Origin: CADEED01 sp041395625
GTDB lineage: Bacteria > Pseudomonadota > Gammaproteobacteria > Steroidobacterales > Steroidobacteraceae
DNA length: 64,000 bases
NCBI GenBank assembly: GCA_041395625.1
Contig: JAWLAE010000002.1
Location: 558,001-622,000 of the forward strand
Direction: 5' to 3'
The translations under genes and the position numbers were made by a program. Positions 1-7,988 of this stretch are shown piece by piece; positions within the stretch are counted from its first letter, which is position 1; the number at the start of each line of letters is the position of its first letter. Below the pieces are notes generated by a model. It did no database searches and was not told the DNA's origin. It saw only the letters and a list, made by a program, of their open reading frames with translations.

Positions 1-179
1 ATGGTTTCGGCCGTCACACCGGTTTGATCGGATACGAAAAATACAGTTCGTCTGCCCACTACTGCCGCCTTTGTTGCTTGTTGATCAGCTCGCCGAGCTG
101 CCGTCAGTGTTTCAAAGCGCCACTCGCCCGGCAAGAGCCAGCGGATTTTGACCAGATGATGCGTTGACAAGGAGTCGAT
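1..179. other. Region upstream of ppsA, no gene seen
   Basis: I find no convincing coding sequence in these 179 bases. They presumably hold the ppsA promoter, but no clear -35/-10 pair stands out. The only certain element is the AAGGAG ribosome binding site at 169-174. The divergent ppsR kinase-regulator gene found next to ppsA in E. coli is not visible here and could lie beyond the window edge. Confidence 0.4.
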
Positions 180-2543
180 TTGAACACTTACGTGCTGCCT
201 CTCGAGAGCGTCACAATGCGCGATGTCGAGGTCGTCGGCGGCAAGAATGCGTCGATCGGCGAAATGATCGGGCAGCTCACCCGACTCGGCGTACAGGTGC
301 CTGGGGGGTTTGCGACCACCGCCGCAGCCTATCGGGACTTCCTGCAACAGCAGGGTCTCGACGAGCGGATCAAGAAAGTGCTGTCCGACCTCGATGTCGA
401 CGATGTCACCAAGCTCGCCGCCACCGGCGCGCAGATACGTCAGTGGATCTTGCAGACGCCGTTTCCGCCCGAACTCGAGCGCGCCGTCATCGAATCGTTC
501 GATCGCATGTGCGACGGCCGCGATATCGCCGTTGCCGTGCGCTCGTCGGCTACGGCCGAAGATTTGCCGGAAGCCTCGTTCGCGGGCCAACAGGAAACCT
601 TCCTCAACGTCAAAGGCAAAGACAACGTCCTGAAGGCGATGCACGATGTTTTCGCCTCGCTCTTCAATGATCGCGCCATCGCCTACCGGGTGCATCAGAA
701 CTTCGATCACAACGCGGTGGCCTTGTCGGCCGGCGTGCAGCACATGGTGCGCTCGGACATTGGCGCGAGTGGCGTGATGTTCACACTCGACACGGATTCG
801 GGTTTTCGCGAGGTCGTGTTCGTCACGGCATCTTACGGCCTCGGTGAAACCGTCGTGCAGGGCGCCGTGAACCCGGATGAGTTCTATGTCTATAAGGCCG
901 GGCTACGCGCCGGCAAGTCATGCGTGGTGCGACGCAATCTCGGCACCAAAGCGATCAAGATGGTGCACGCCGAAGCTGGTAGCACCGAGCGCGTGCGCAC
1001 GGTGGACGTCGCGCCGGCCGATCGCGCACGCTTCTGCATCGATGACAAGGATCTGCTGGCACTTGCGCGCCAGGCGCTGATCATCGAAGAGCACTACAAG
1101 CAACCCATGGATATCGAATGGGGCAAGGACGGCACGACGGGCGAGATCTACATCCTGCAGGCACGGCCCGAGACGGTACAAAGCCGCGTCGGGCGCACGA
1201 TTCAGCGCTATACGCTGAAGAAGCGCTCCACGATCCTGACGACGGGCCGCAGCATCGGCCAGCGCATTGGTGCGGGCCCGGCGCGCGTCATCAAGGACAT
1301 CGAACAGATGGCGCGCGTGCAGAGCGGTGACGTACTCGTTGCCGACATGACCGACCCCGACTGGGAGCCTGTCATGAAGCGTGCCGCGGCGATCGTCACC
1401 AATCGCGGCGGACGCACCTGCCACGCTGCGATCATTGCGCGGGAACTAGGCATTCCAGCGGTGGTCGGCTGCGGCGATGCCACGACCGCCATCAAGGAAG
1501 GCCAGGAAGTCACTGTGTCCTGCGCCGAGGGCGACACTGGCTATGTCTATCAGGGCGCGCTCGAGTTCGAGCAGAAGCAGATCGAGCTCGACTCGCTGCC
1601 ACCGATTCCGGTGAAGATCATGATGAACGTCGGCAATCCCGACCGCGCCTTCGATTTCGCCGGCATACCGCACAGCGGCGTCGGACTCGCGCGGCTCGAG
1701 TTCATCATCAATCGCATGATCGGCGTGCACCCGCGCGCCTTGCTCGAGTTCGACCGGATCGACGCGGACACGAAAGAACAGATCCGTGTGCAGATGGCTG
1801 GCTACTCCGATCCAGTCGGCTTCTATGTCGACAAGCTGGCCGAAGGCATCTCGCAGATCGCCGTCGCGTTCGCACCGCAGCCGGTGATCGTACGCCTGTC
1901 TGACTTCAAATCCAACGAGTATGCCAATTTGATCGGCGGGCGCCTGTACGAGCCTTCCGAAGAGAATCCGATGCTCGGCTTTCGCGGTGCAGCGCGTTAC
2001 ATCGATGAGACCTTTCGACCGTGTTTCGAGCTCGAATGCCGCGCCCTCAAGCGGGTGCGCGAAGAGATGGGCCTCACCAATGTTCAGGTGATGGTGCCTT
2101 TCGTACGCACCGTGGAAGAGGCCCGCAAGGTGACCGAACTGCTCACCGAGAATGGCCTCGAGCGCGGCGACAATGGTCTGAAAGTCATCATGATGTGCGA
2201 ATTGCCGACCAACGCGTTGCTCGCTGAGCAATACCTGGTGTACTTCGACGGCATGTCGATCGGGTCCAACGACATGACCCAGCTGACGCTCGGGCTCGAT
2301 CGCGATTCCGGCATCGTGGCCAAGCTGTTCGACGAACGCGACGAGGCCGTCAAAGCCCTGCTCTCGATGGCTATCAAGGCATGCAAGAAGCACGGCAAAT
2401 ATATCGGCATCTGCGGCCAGGGGCCGTCCGATCACCCGGATCTGGCGCGCTGGTTGTTGGAGCAGGGAATCGACAGCATTTCGCTCAACCCCGACACGGT
2501 GGTGGAGACCTGGTTGTTCCTGGCGAACCAGAAGACGCGCTAG
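180..2543 (+). CDS. ppsA: Phosphoenolpyruvate synthase
   Basis: This enzyme turns pyruvate and ATP into PEP, AMP and phosphate, the entry to gluconeogenesis from pyruvate. The 787-residue product shows the family order: an N-terminal ATP-grasp domain (RSSATAEDL), the swivelling phosphohistidine domain with GGRTCHAAI (His415), and a C-terminal PEP/pyruvate barrel with CGQGPSDHP (acid-base Cys745). E. coli PpsA has 792 residues, so it is full length. The start is TTG at 180, chosen because AAGGAG lies five bases upstream and the N-terminus fits the family. It converges on the PLP dehydratase gene, and both stop codons share the tetramer CTAG. Confidence 0.97.
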   Translation: MNTYVLPLESVTMRDVEVVGGKNASIGEMIGQLTRLGVQVPGGFATTAAAYRDFLQQQGLDERIKKVLSDLDVDDVTKLAATGAQIRQWILQTPFPPELERAVIESFDRMCDGRDIAVAVRSSATAEDLPEASFAGQQETFLNVKGKDNVLKAMHDVFASLFNDRAIAYRVHQNFDHNAVALSAGVQHMVRSDIGASGVMFTLDTDSGFREVVFVTASYGLGETVVQGAVNPDEFYVYKAGLRAGKSCVVRRNLGTKAIKMVHAEAGSTERVRTVDVAPADRARFCIDDKDLLALARQALIIEEHYKQPMDIEWGKDGTTGEIYILQARPETVQSRVGRTIQRYTLKKRSTILTTGRSIGQRIGAGPARVIKDIEQMARVQSGDVLVADMTDPDWEPVMKRAAAIVTNRGGRTCHAAIIARELGIPAVVGCGDATTAIKEGQEVTVSCAEGDTGYVYQGALEFEQKQIELDSLPPIPVKIMMNVGNPDRAFDFAGIPHSGVGLARLEFIINRMIGVHPRALLEFDRIDADTKEQIRVQMAGYSDPVGFYVDKLAEGISQIAVAFAPQPVIVRLSDFKSNEYANLIGGRLYEPSEENPMLGFRGAARYIDETFRPCFELECRALKRVREEMGLTNVQVMVPFVRTVEEARKVTELLTENGLERGDNGLKVIMMCELPTNALLAEQYLVYFDGMSIGSNDMTQLTLGLDRDSGIVAKLFDERDEAVKALLSMAIKACKKHGKYIGICGQGPSDHPDLARWLLEQGIDSISLNPDTVVETWLFLANQKTR

Positions 2544-3514
2544 CCGACGCGCTCGCCGCGCAGGAACGGGCAACGATCGATATCGACGTTGCCGCCCGAC
2601 AGGATCACGCCGATACGCGTTGCGCCGGCTCCCAGCTGCGCGCCCAACAGGCCGGCGACGGCCACTGCCGACGATGGTTCGATGAGCAGTTTCAGGTCCT
2701 CGAGCACCGTGCGCATCGCCGCGACGATGGCCGCTTCGCTCACCGTCACCATGTCATCGACGTAGCGCTGCAACAGGGCGAAGTTCCGGACCCCGATCGA
2801 GCCGCGCAACCCGTCAGCGATCGTATTCGGCACGCCCGCACTCTGCCGCGCGCCGGTCTTGAACGATCGGTACGCGTCATCCGCCAACGCGGGCTCGGCG
2901 CCAATCACTCGTATGGCAGACCCGACCCCCTTCGCTGCCAGTGCGGTACCACCGATCAGACCGCCGCCGCCCACCGGCGCCACGATACAGTCTATCCCGG
3001 GCACTTCGGCTAACAACTCGAGCGCCGCGGTACCCTGGCCGGCGATCACGCGCTCATCGTCGAATGGATGCACAACAGCCGCCGGCTCGCGCTCCAGCAG
3101 CTCTGCCAGAGTCGCCTCGCGCGCCGTCGTCCCCGGCTCACACAGCACGATCTCGGCACCCGCAGCGGCCACTGCCGCCAGTTTCGACTCCGCCGAATCC
3201 CGCGGCATCACGATGACAGCACGCAGGCCCCGGTCGCGGGCTGCGAGTGCGATCGCCGTACCGTGATTCCCCGAGGAGTGCGTGGCCACCACCGACGTGT
3301 TGGCAGGATCGAGCTGCAGCACGGCATTGGTCGCACCGCGGTACTTGAAGGAACCCCCGATCTGCAGGTTCTCGCACTTGAAAAACACTTGCAGACCGAC
3401 GCGCCGATCGAACTCGCTCGAGCTAACCACTGGCGTGCGGCGCACACGCGTACCGAGTCGACCGGCGGCGGCCACCACCGCGTCGAAATCCGGCAGCGCC
3501 GCCGCTGTGCTCAA
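2540..3514 (-). CDS. PLP-dependent serine/threonine dehydratase or racemase family
   Basis: A fold-type II PLP enzyme of 324 residues, the size of catabolic threonine dehydratase or serine racemase; it lacks the C-terminal regulatory domain of biosynthetic IlvA. The Schiff-base lysine is Lys57 in SFKYRG, and the phosphate-binding glycine loop is VGGGGLIGG in mid-protein. It probably deaminates L-threonine or L-serine, or racemizes serine; sequence alone does not separate these. The TTG start at 3514 overlaps the orn stop as TTGA, so the two genes are translationally coupled and share a transcript. Its stop overlaps that of ppsA on the other strand. Confidence 0.85.
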   Translation of the reverse strand: MSTAAALPDFDAVVAAAGRLGTRVRRTPVVSSSEFDRRVGLQVFFKCENLQIGGSFKYRGATNAVLQLDPANTSVVATHSSGNHGTAIALAARDRGLRAVIVMPRDSAESKLAAVAAAGAEIVLCEPGTTAREATLAELLEREPAAVVHPFDDERVIAGQGTAALELLAEVPGIDCIVAPVGGGGLIGGTALAAKGVGSAIRVIGAEPALADDAYRSFKTGARQSAGVPNTIADGLRGSIGVRNFALLQRYVDDMVTVSEAAIVAAMRTVLEDLKLLIEPSSAVAVAGLLGAQLGAGATRIGVILSGGNVDIDRCPFLRGERVG

Positions 3515-4080
3515 GATCCGCCTGCCGCGCCAGCGTATGCCGGGGCGAACAAATAGCGTCGATAGTGGCGCAGCTCGGCGATCGAATCGCGTATATCATC
3601 GAGCGCCACATGCCGGCCTTCTTTCACGACGCCCTCGAGCACAGCCGGCGCCCAGCGACGCGCCAGCTCTTTCAGCGTGCTGACGTCGAGATTGCGATAA
3701 TGGAAGTACCGCTCGAGTTCAGGCATCTGACGCGCGAGGAAGCGCCGATCCTGGCAAATGCTGTTGCCACACATCGGCGAGACACCCGCCGCGACGTGCT
3801 GTTCGAGGAACGCCAAAGTTCGTGCTTCGGCGACGGCAGTGCTCACGCCGCTCACCTGAATGCGCTGGATCAGGCCGGTAGCCGCATGGGTCTTCTTGTT
3901 CCAGTCGTCCATCGCCGCCAGTCGCTCGGCGGGTTGGTGTATTGCCAGCACGGGCCCCTCGGCGACTACCGCCAGGTTCGCATCCGTAACCAGCGTCGCG
4001 ATCTCGATGATGACGTCGGTCTCGGGCTGCAGCCCCGTCATCTCGAGATCGATCCAGATCAACAGTTCTCGGCTGGGCAT
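3511..4080 (-). CDS. orn: Oligoribonuclease
   Basis: Orn is the DEDDh 3'-5' exonuclease that degrades two- to five-nucleotide RNAs, finishing mRNA decay and pGpG hydrolysis in the cytoplasm. The 189-residue product is very close to E. coli Orn (181 residues): LIWIDLEMTG (Asp11, Glu13), DDWN, GNSICQDRRF, LDVSTLKELARRW and HVALDDIRDS (His and Asp of the active site). The ATG at 4080 is chosen because the protein then begins just before the conserved LIWIDLE; the frame stays open upstream but that extension has no family match. It leads the unit orn-PLP dehydratase and diverges from rsgA with an 84-base gap. Confidence 0.97.
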   Translation of the reverse strand: MPSRELLIWIDLEMTGLQPETDVIIEIATLVTDANLAVVAEGPVLAIHQPAERLAAMDDWNKKTHAATGLIQRIQVSGVSTAVAEARTLAFLEQHVAAGVSPMCGNSICQDRRFLARQMPELERYFHYRNLDVSTLKELARRWAPAVLEGVVKEGRHVALDDIRDSIAELRHYRRYLFAPAYAGAAGGS

Positions 4081-4164
4081 GACACATGAGCGACGCAGAG
4101 CCGCCGTCCTTCTGGCAAAGTGGCATTCTAACAGACCGTCACTGACTACCCTTGCCAGAGGCCC

Positions 4165-5121
4165 ATGCCCGACTCTCGCCCCGATCCAAGCAATCCAGCC
4201 GAGTTCGATGCCCGCGTCGTGGCCGCGTTCGGGCGGCGGTTCGAGGTTCGCGATACAACGGGCCGACGACTCGAGGCGCGACCCGTGGGGCGAAAGATGT
4301 CGATCGTTTGCGGTGATAGCGTCAGCTGTCGGCACGACCCCACACATGGCGAGACGGCAATCATCGCCGTATTGCCGCGCTCGACGCTGCTCGCGCGGGC
4401 CAACTTACGCGGCGACAGTGAGCCCGTCGCCGCCAATTTGTCGCAGCTGCTGGTCGTCGTCGCACCACAGCCGGTGCCCGACTTGTTCATTCTTGATCGT
4501 TACCTGTGCGCCGCGACATCCGCAGGTATGCGCGGCAGCGTCATCGTCAATAAGTCGGATCTGCCCGGCGTCGCAATATCGTCACCAGACGCGCAGGCAT
4601 TCGCGGCTGCCGGCTACAGCATCACGGCGTGTTCAGCCGCAACCGGCGAGGGTGTCGAGCACTTGCGGCAACTGCTGCACGCTGAAACCAGCGCGTTCGT
4701 CGGACAGTCCGGGGTCGGCAAGTCATCACTCGTGGCCGCCCTGCTCCCGCACAAGGAGGTCGCCATCGGTGATCTCACCCGCACTGCCGAAGGCCGGCAT
4801 ACGACGACCGCGTCCCGCGTCTACGAATTGGCCGCCGACAGTTGGCTGATCGATTCGCCAGGCGTGCGAGACTACGCGCCGGCGCTCGACAATCTTGAAC
4901 AAACGACGCTCGGTTTCCTGGAGATCGCACAGCTGGCGCCGGCGTGTCGATTCCAGGATTGCAGACACCTGCGAGAACCCGACTGCGCGGTGCAAGCTGC
5001 CGTCGCTGCAGGCGAACTCAATGCGCGGCGCTACGAGAGTTATCGGCGACTGCGGCGCCTGCACGACGACTTTGCTGCGGCACGTGCGCCGCGCGGGCGA
5101 CAAAACCGAAACGGCGGCTAA
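4165..5121 (+). CDS. rsgA: Ribosome small-subunit-dependent GTPase A
   Basis: RsgA is the circularly permuted GTPase that acts in late 30S subunit maturation. The 318-residue protein has an N-terminal OB domain and then the G motifs in permuted order: NKSD (G4), GQSGVGKSS (G1) and DSPGVRDY (G3). A C-terminal zinc knuckle follows, with the ligand pattern in CRFQDCRHLREPDC. The neighbour orn is also adjacent to rsgA in E. coli, where the two are likewise divergent, which supports the call. The ATG at 4165 has AGAGG just upstream. Its TAA overlaps the recR stop in the tetramer CTAA. Confidence 0.96.
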   Translation: MPDSRPDPSNPAEFDARVVAAFGRRFEVRDTTGRRLEARPVGRKMSIVCGDSVSCRHDPTHGETAIIAVLPRSTLLARANLRGDSEPVAANLSQLLVVVAPQPVPDLFILDRYLCAATSAGMRGSVIVNKSDLPGVAISSPDAQAFAAAGYSITACSAATGEGVEHLRQLLHAETSAFVGQSGVGKSSLVAALLPHKEVAIGDLTRTAEGRHTTTASRVYELAADSWLIDSPGVRDYAPALDNLEQTTLGFLEIAQLAPACRFQDCRHLREPDCAVQAAVAAGELNARRYESYRRLRRLHDDFAAARAPRGRQNRNGG

Positions 5122-5720
5122 CTAAGCGTGTGCCTGCCAGTCAGGGCCCGCGCGAGCGTACCGCCGTCGACATACTCCAGCTCGCCGCCCATCGGCACGC
5201 CATGCGCGATGCGGCTCGAGCGGATCGCCCGGCGATGCGCGAGATCGCTGAGGAAATGCGCGGTGGCCTCGCCCTCGACGGTGGAATTGGTGGCGAGTAT
5301 CAGTTCGCTCACTTCACCACTGTCGAGTATCACCTCGAGCTCGCGGATACCAAGCTGCTCCGGGCCCACGCCATCGAGCGGCGAGAGATGTCCCATCAGA
5401 ACGAAATAACGCCCCCGGAAACTGCCGGACTGCTCGATTGCGACGAAATCCGCCGGCGACTCCACCACACACACCTGCGTGATGTCGCGCTGGTTGCTCG
5501 CGCACACGAAGCACAGCTCGCCCTGTGTCAGCATTCGACAGCGCTTGCACCGCCCGACCAACTGCAGCGCTTGCGTCAACGACTCGGCCAGCGCACGAGC
5601 GCCGGCCCGACCGTCCTGCAGCAAATGGAACGCCATGCGCTGCGCACTTTTTGGCCCTACGCCGGGCAGCGTCCGCAGCGCATCGATCAGCTGCGTGAGA
5701 GCAGGTGCGTGCTTCATCAA
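5118..5720 (-). CDS. recR: Recombination mediator RecR
   Basis: RecR works with RecF and RecO to load RecA on gapped DNA. At 200 residues it matches the E. coli protein (201). It shows the N-terminal helix-hairpin-helix (LPGVGPKSAQRMA), a four-cysteine zinc site (CKRC and CFVC), the Toprim segment VCVVESPAD and the C-terminal Walker-B-like region around AHGVPMGGELEYVD. The ATG at 5720 overlaps the ybaB stop by four bases, so RecR is translated from the dnaX-ybaB-recR transcript, the usual order in gammaproteobacteria. It converges with rsgA. Confidence 0.97.
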   Translation of the reverse strand: MMKHAPALTQLIDALRTLPGVGPKSAQRMAFHLLQDGRAGARALAESLTQALQLVGRCKRCRMLTQGELCFVCASNQRDITQVCVVESPADFVAIEQSGSFRGRYFVLMGHLSPLDGVGPEQLGIRELEVILDSGEVSELILATNSTVEGEATAHFLSDLAHRRAIRSSRIAHGVPMGGELEYVDGGTLARALTGRHTLS

Positions 5721-6031
5721 AACGGCAGCTTGAATCCTGGCGGCAGCTGCATACCGGACATGACGCCCGACATCTTGGCCTGCGTCTCCGACTCCACCTT
5801 GTGCACGGCATCGTTGATCGCCGCCGCGATGAGATCTTCGAGCATCTCGCGATCTTCGCCGATCACTTGTGGCTCGATCTGAACCCGCCGGACTTCGTGG
5901 CGGCCAGTCATGGTTACCTTGACCATGCCGGCACCCGCTTCGCCGGTCACTTCTAGATTGGCGATCTCCGCCTGCGCCTTCTGCATGTTCGCCTGCAGCG
6001 CAGCGGCCTGCTTCATCATATTGCCTCGCAT
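5717..6031 (-). CDS. ybaB: YbaB/EbfC nucleoid-associated protein
   Basis: YbaB is a small dimeric DNA-binding protein found between dnaX and recR in most bacteria; its role is still loosely defined as nucleoid-associated. The 104-residue product contains the family blocks NMMKQA, QAEIANLEVTGEAGAGMVKVT and the C-terminal GMQLPPGFKLPF. The ATG at 6031 is preferred to the longer open frame because GAAGGAGAG lies just upstream and the E. coli protein begins at the same point. It is 31 bases downstream of dnaX and overlaps recR. Confidence 0.95.
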   Translation of the reverse strand: MRGNMMKQAAALQANMQKAQAEIANLEVTGEAGAGMVKVTMTGRHEVRRVQIEPQVIGEDREMLEDLIAAAINDAVHKVESETQAKMSGVMSGMQLPPGFKLPF

Positions 6032-6062
6032 CGTCTCTCCTTCGAGTTGTTCGGTCCGTCCG

Positions 6063-7661
6063 TCAGCGCTTTGCCGGGCGCACCGTGTCGGTGTGCAAGG
6101 TTGCGCCAAAGCGTTCCTGCAATGCCTTGACGGTCGGGTCTTCCTGCAGCGAGCGGCGGGCCTCGGCCAGTCGCTCGGCCTCTTCCCGCTCGCGCGCCTG
6201 CGCCGGCGTTTCGACCTCCGCAGCGCCTTCGCGCCACTCGATCTTGACGGGCGAGCCGTAGTAGTCAGACAGCGCCTTGCTCAGTCGTTCGCGCTGAGCT
6301 GGCGTCGCCATGGCGGCATGCCGTGGATCGATCGACAGCGCGACCACAGCCCCGCTACGCCCAGCCAACGCGCAGTTGGCAGCGAGCTGCCGCGCGGCGC
6401 CGCTCAGGTTGAGAGCTGCCAGGATCTGCGGCCACGAATCTGGTGTCGACCTCGCCGGCACGGCAGACGCCGTGGCATTCGATGCCACGGGCGCATGCCT
6501 GGCGCCTGCAGCCGTCCGTGCGGACACGGCGCTACTGGCAGCCGGGGTCGGCGGCGGTGCAACCGATTCAATGCCATCGACCGGTCGAAAGGCCAGCAAA
6601 CGAATCAACGTCATTTCGAAACCCACGCGCGGCGCGGGCGCCAGTGCCAGATCACGTCGCCCGAGAATCGCGATCTGATAGTAGAGCTGCACGTCTTCGC
6701 GCGACATCGCCTGGGCCAGCTCGCCGATCAGCTCAGGGTCCACGTCGTCGTCCTGCGCCATGTCAGGCACGACCTGGTGCAAAGCCACCTGCTGCAGCAG
6801 CGACGCCAGTTCGCCCAACACCGCGGGATAGTCCGGCGAGAACTCTTCTAGCTTGCGCGCCGCTTGCAACAAGCCCGCCATCTCGCCGGCAGCCAACGCA
6901 CGCGCGATTTTGGCGACCTGCTCGCGATCAATCGCACCGAGCATGGCACGAGCAGCCTCGGTCTCAACCTTGCCACCCCCAAATGCGATCAACTGGTCGA
7001 GCAACGACAGGCCATCTCGCATGCTGCCGTCCGCCGCCTGCGCAAGCAACCTGAGTGCAGCCGGTTCGAATGCGATCTTCTCCGCCTCGAGAATGCGCTG
7101 GATCCGACCACTGATCAACGGCACGGACAATCGCTTGAGATTGAACTGCAGGCAGCGCGACAGGACCGTGACCGGCAATTTGTGCGGATCGGTCGTTGCC
7201 AACAGGAACTTGACGTGCGGCGGCGGCTCTTCCAGCGTCTTCAGCAACGCGTTGAAAGAATGCCCCGACAGCATGTGCACTTCGTCGATCAGATAGACCT
7301 TGTAACGCCCACGCGACGGCAGGTACTGCACGTTGTCGAGCAGCTCGCGCGTATCGTCCACCTTGGTTCGCGACGCGGCGTCCACCTCGATCAGATCGAC
7401 GAAGCGCCCGTCGTCGATTTCGCGACAGGCCGAGCAGGTGCCGCACGGCGTGGCCGTGACACCTTGCTCGCAATTGAGGCTCTTGGCCAGGATGCGCGCA
7501 ACCGTGGTCTTGCCGACGCCGCGAGTACCCGTGAACAGGAACGCATGATGCACACGATCGTTGTCGAGTGCGTTCGACAGTGCACGCAGCACGTGCTCCT
7601 GGCCGACCATCTCGGCGAAGTTGCGCGGCCGCCAGGTGCGAGCGAGAGCAGTGTAACTCAT
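6063..7661 (-). CDS. dnaX: DNA polymerase III subunit tau (and possibly gamma)
   Basis: DnaX is the motor of the clamp loader and, as tau, ties the polymerase cores to DnaB. The 532-residue protein opens with the conserved MSYTALARTWRP, and has Walker A GTRGVGKT (residues 45-52), a zinc module (TPCGTCSAC), Walker B LIDEVHML and the sensor/arginine-finger LSRC. Domains IV-V are shorter and less conserved than in E. coli (643 residues). I saw no A-rich slippery site that would make gamma by frameshifting. No Shine-Dalgarno precedes the ATG: the start codon lies eight bases after the predicted end of the 4.5S RNA. Confidence 0.96.
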   Translation of the reverse strand: MSYTALARTWRPRNFAEMVGQEHVLRALSNALDNDRVHHAFLFTGTRGVGKTTVARILAKSLNCEQGVTATPCGTCSACREIDDGRFVDLIEVDAASRTKVDDTRELLDNVQYLPSRGRYKVYLIDEVHMLSGHSFNALLKTLEEPPPHVKFLLATTDPHKLPVTVLSRCLQFNLKRLSVPLISGRIQRILEAEKIAFEPAALRLLAQAADGSMRDGLSLLDQLIAFGGGKVETEAARAMLGAIDREQVAKIARALAAGEMAGLLQAARKLEEFSPDYPAVLGELASLLQQVALHQVVPDMAQDDDVDPELIGELAQAMSREDVQLYYQIAILGRRDLALAPAPRVGFEMTLIRLLAFRPVDGIESVAPPPTPAASSAVSARTAAGARHAPVASNATASAVPARSTPDSWPQILAALNLSGAARQLAANCALAGRSGAVVALSIDPRHAAMATPAQRERLSKALSDYYGSPVKIEWREGAAEVETPAQAREREEAERLAEARRSLQEDPTVKALQERFGATLHTDTVRPAKR

Positions 7662-7669
7662 GGGTAGGA

Positions 7670-7781
7670 GGCAGCCCGCACCAGCCGAACTTCGGCACCC
7701 GACATCGCCGCTGCCGCTGCTCCCTTCCGGGCCTGACGGGGTTCACGGTTGGTCGTCGCGAAGGAACCGATACGGACTGCC
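7670..7781 (-). ncRNA. ffs: 4.5S signal recognition particle RNA (small bacterial type)
   Basis: The minus strand carries the SRP domain IV signature: GTCAGGCCCGGAAGG followed by GAGCAGC, which holds the GGAA tetraloop and the asymmetric loop that bind Ffh. The ends were set by pairing: GGCAGUCCGUA at the 5' end can pair along its whole length with UGCGGGCUGCC at the 3' end, and an inner helix pairs ACCAACCG with the CGGCUGGU side. This gives about 112 bases, near the 114 of E. coli. The M-domain partner Ffh is encoded at about 51-52 kb. Confidence 0.93.
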
Positions 7782-7835
7782 ATCGTCCTCGTGCATGGGC
7801 GGGAGAATGGGATGTTCATCCGTCTCTAACCGTTT

Positions 7836-7868
7836 GAATTCACATGGATATCGATCAACTGTGAATTC
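7836..7868. promoter_or_regulatory. Perfect 9-bp inverted repeat upstream of ffs
   Basis: GAATTCACA at 7836-7844 and TGTGAATTC at 7860-7868 form a perfect inverted repeat with a 15-base spacer. It lies 55 bases upstream of the predicted 4.5S RNA 5' end and 120 bases past the stop of the neighbouring lipoprotein gene. The arm spacing suits a dimeric regulator bound on two turns, and it could also form a hairpin. No function is assigned. Confidence 0.5.
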
Positions 7869-7988
7869 CGAAATGACCAAAATCAGCCAGCAAAGCACCG
7901 CCCCGACGCCACGGCTTGCGGCAAACTCCGGATCAGGCGAAAGTTTATGCCATTTTGAGCGGTATCGCCTAGGCCATCGCACGCGGTA

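Noticed and set aside
1446..2573. 375-residue minus-strand frame over ppsA
   Set aside because: It mirrors the ppsA codons in a GC-rich gene, has no family motif, and ppsA is certain on the other strand.
6063..7661. Programmed frameshift for a short gamma subunit in dnaX
   Set aside because: No A-rich slippery heptamer with a downstream stem was seen in the expected region.
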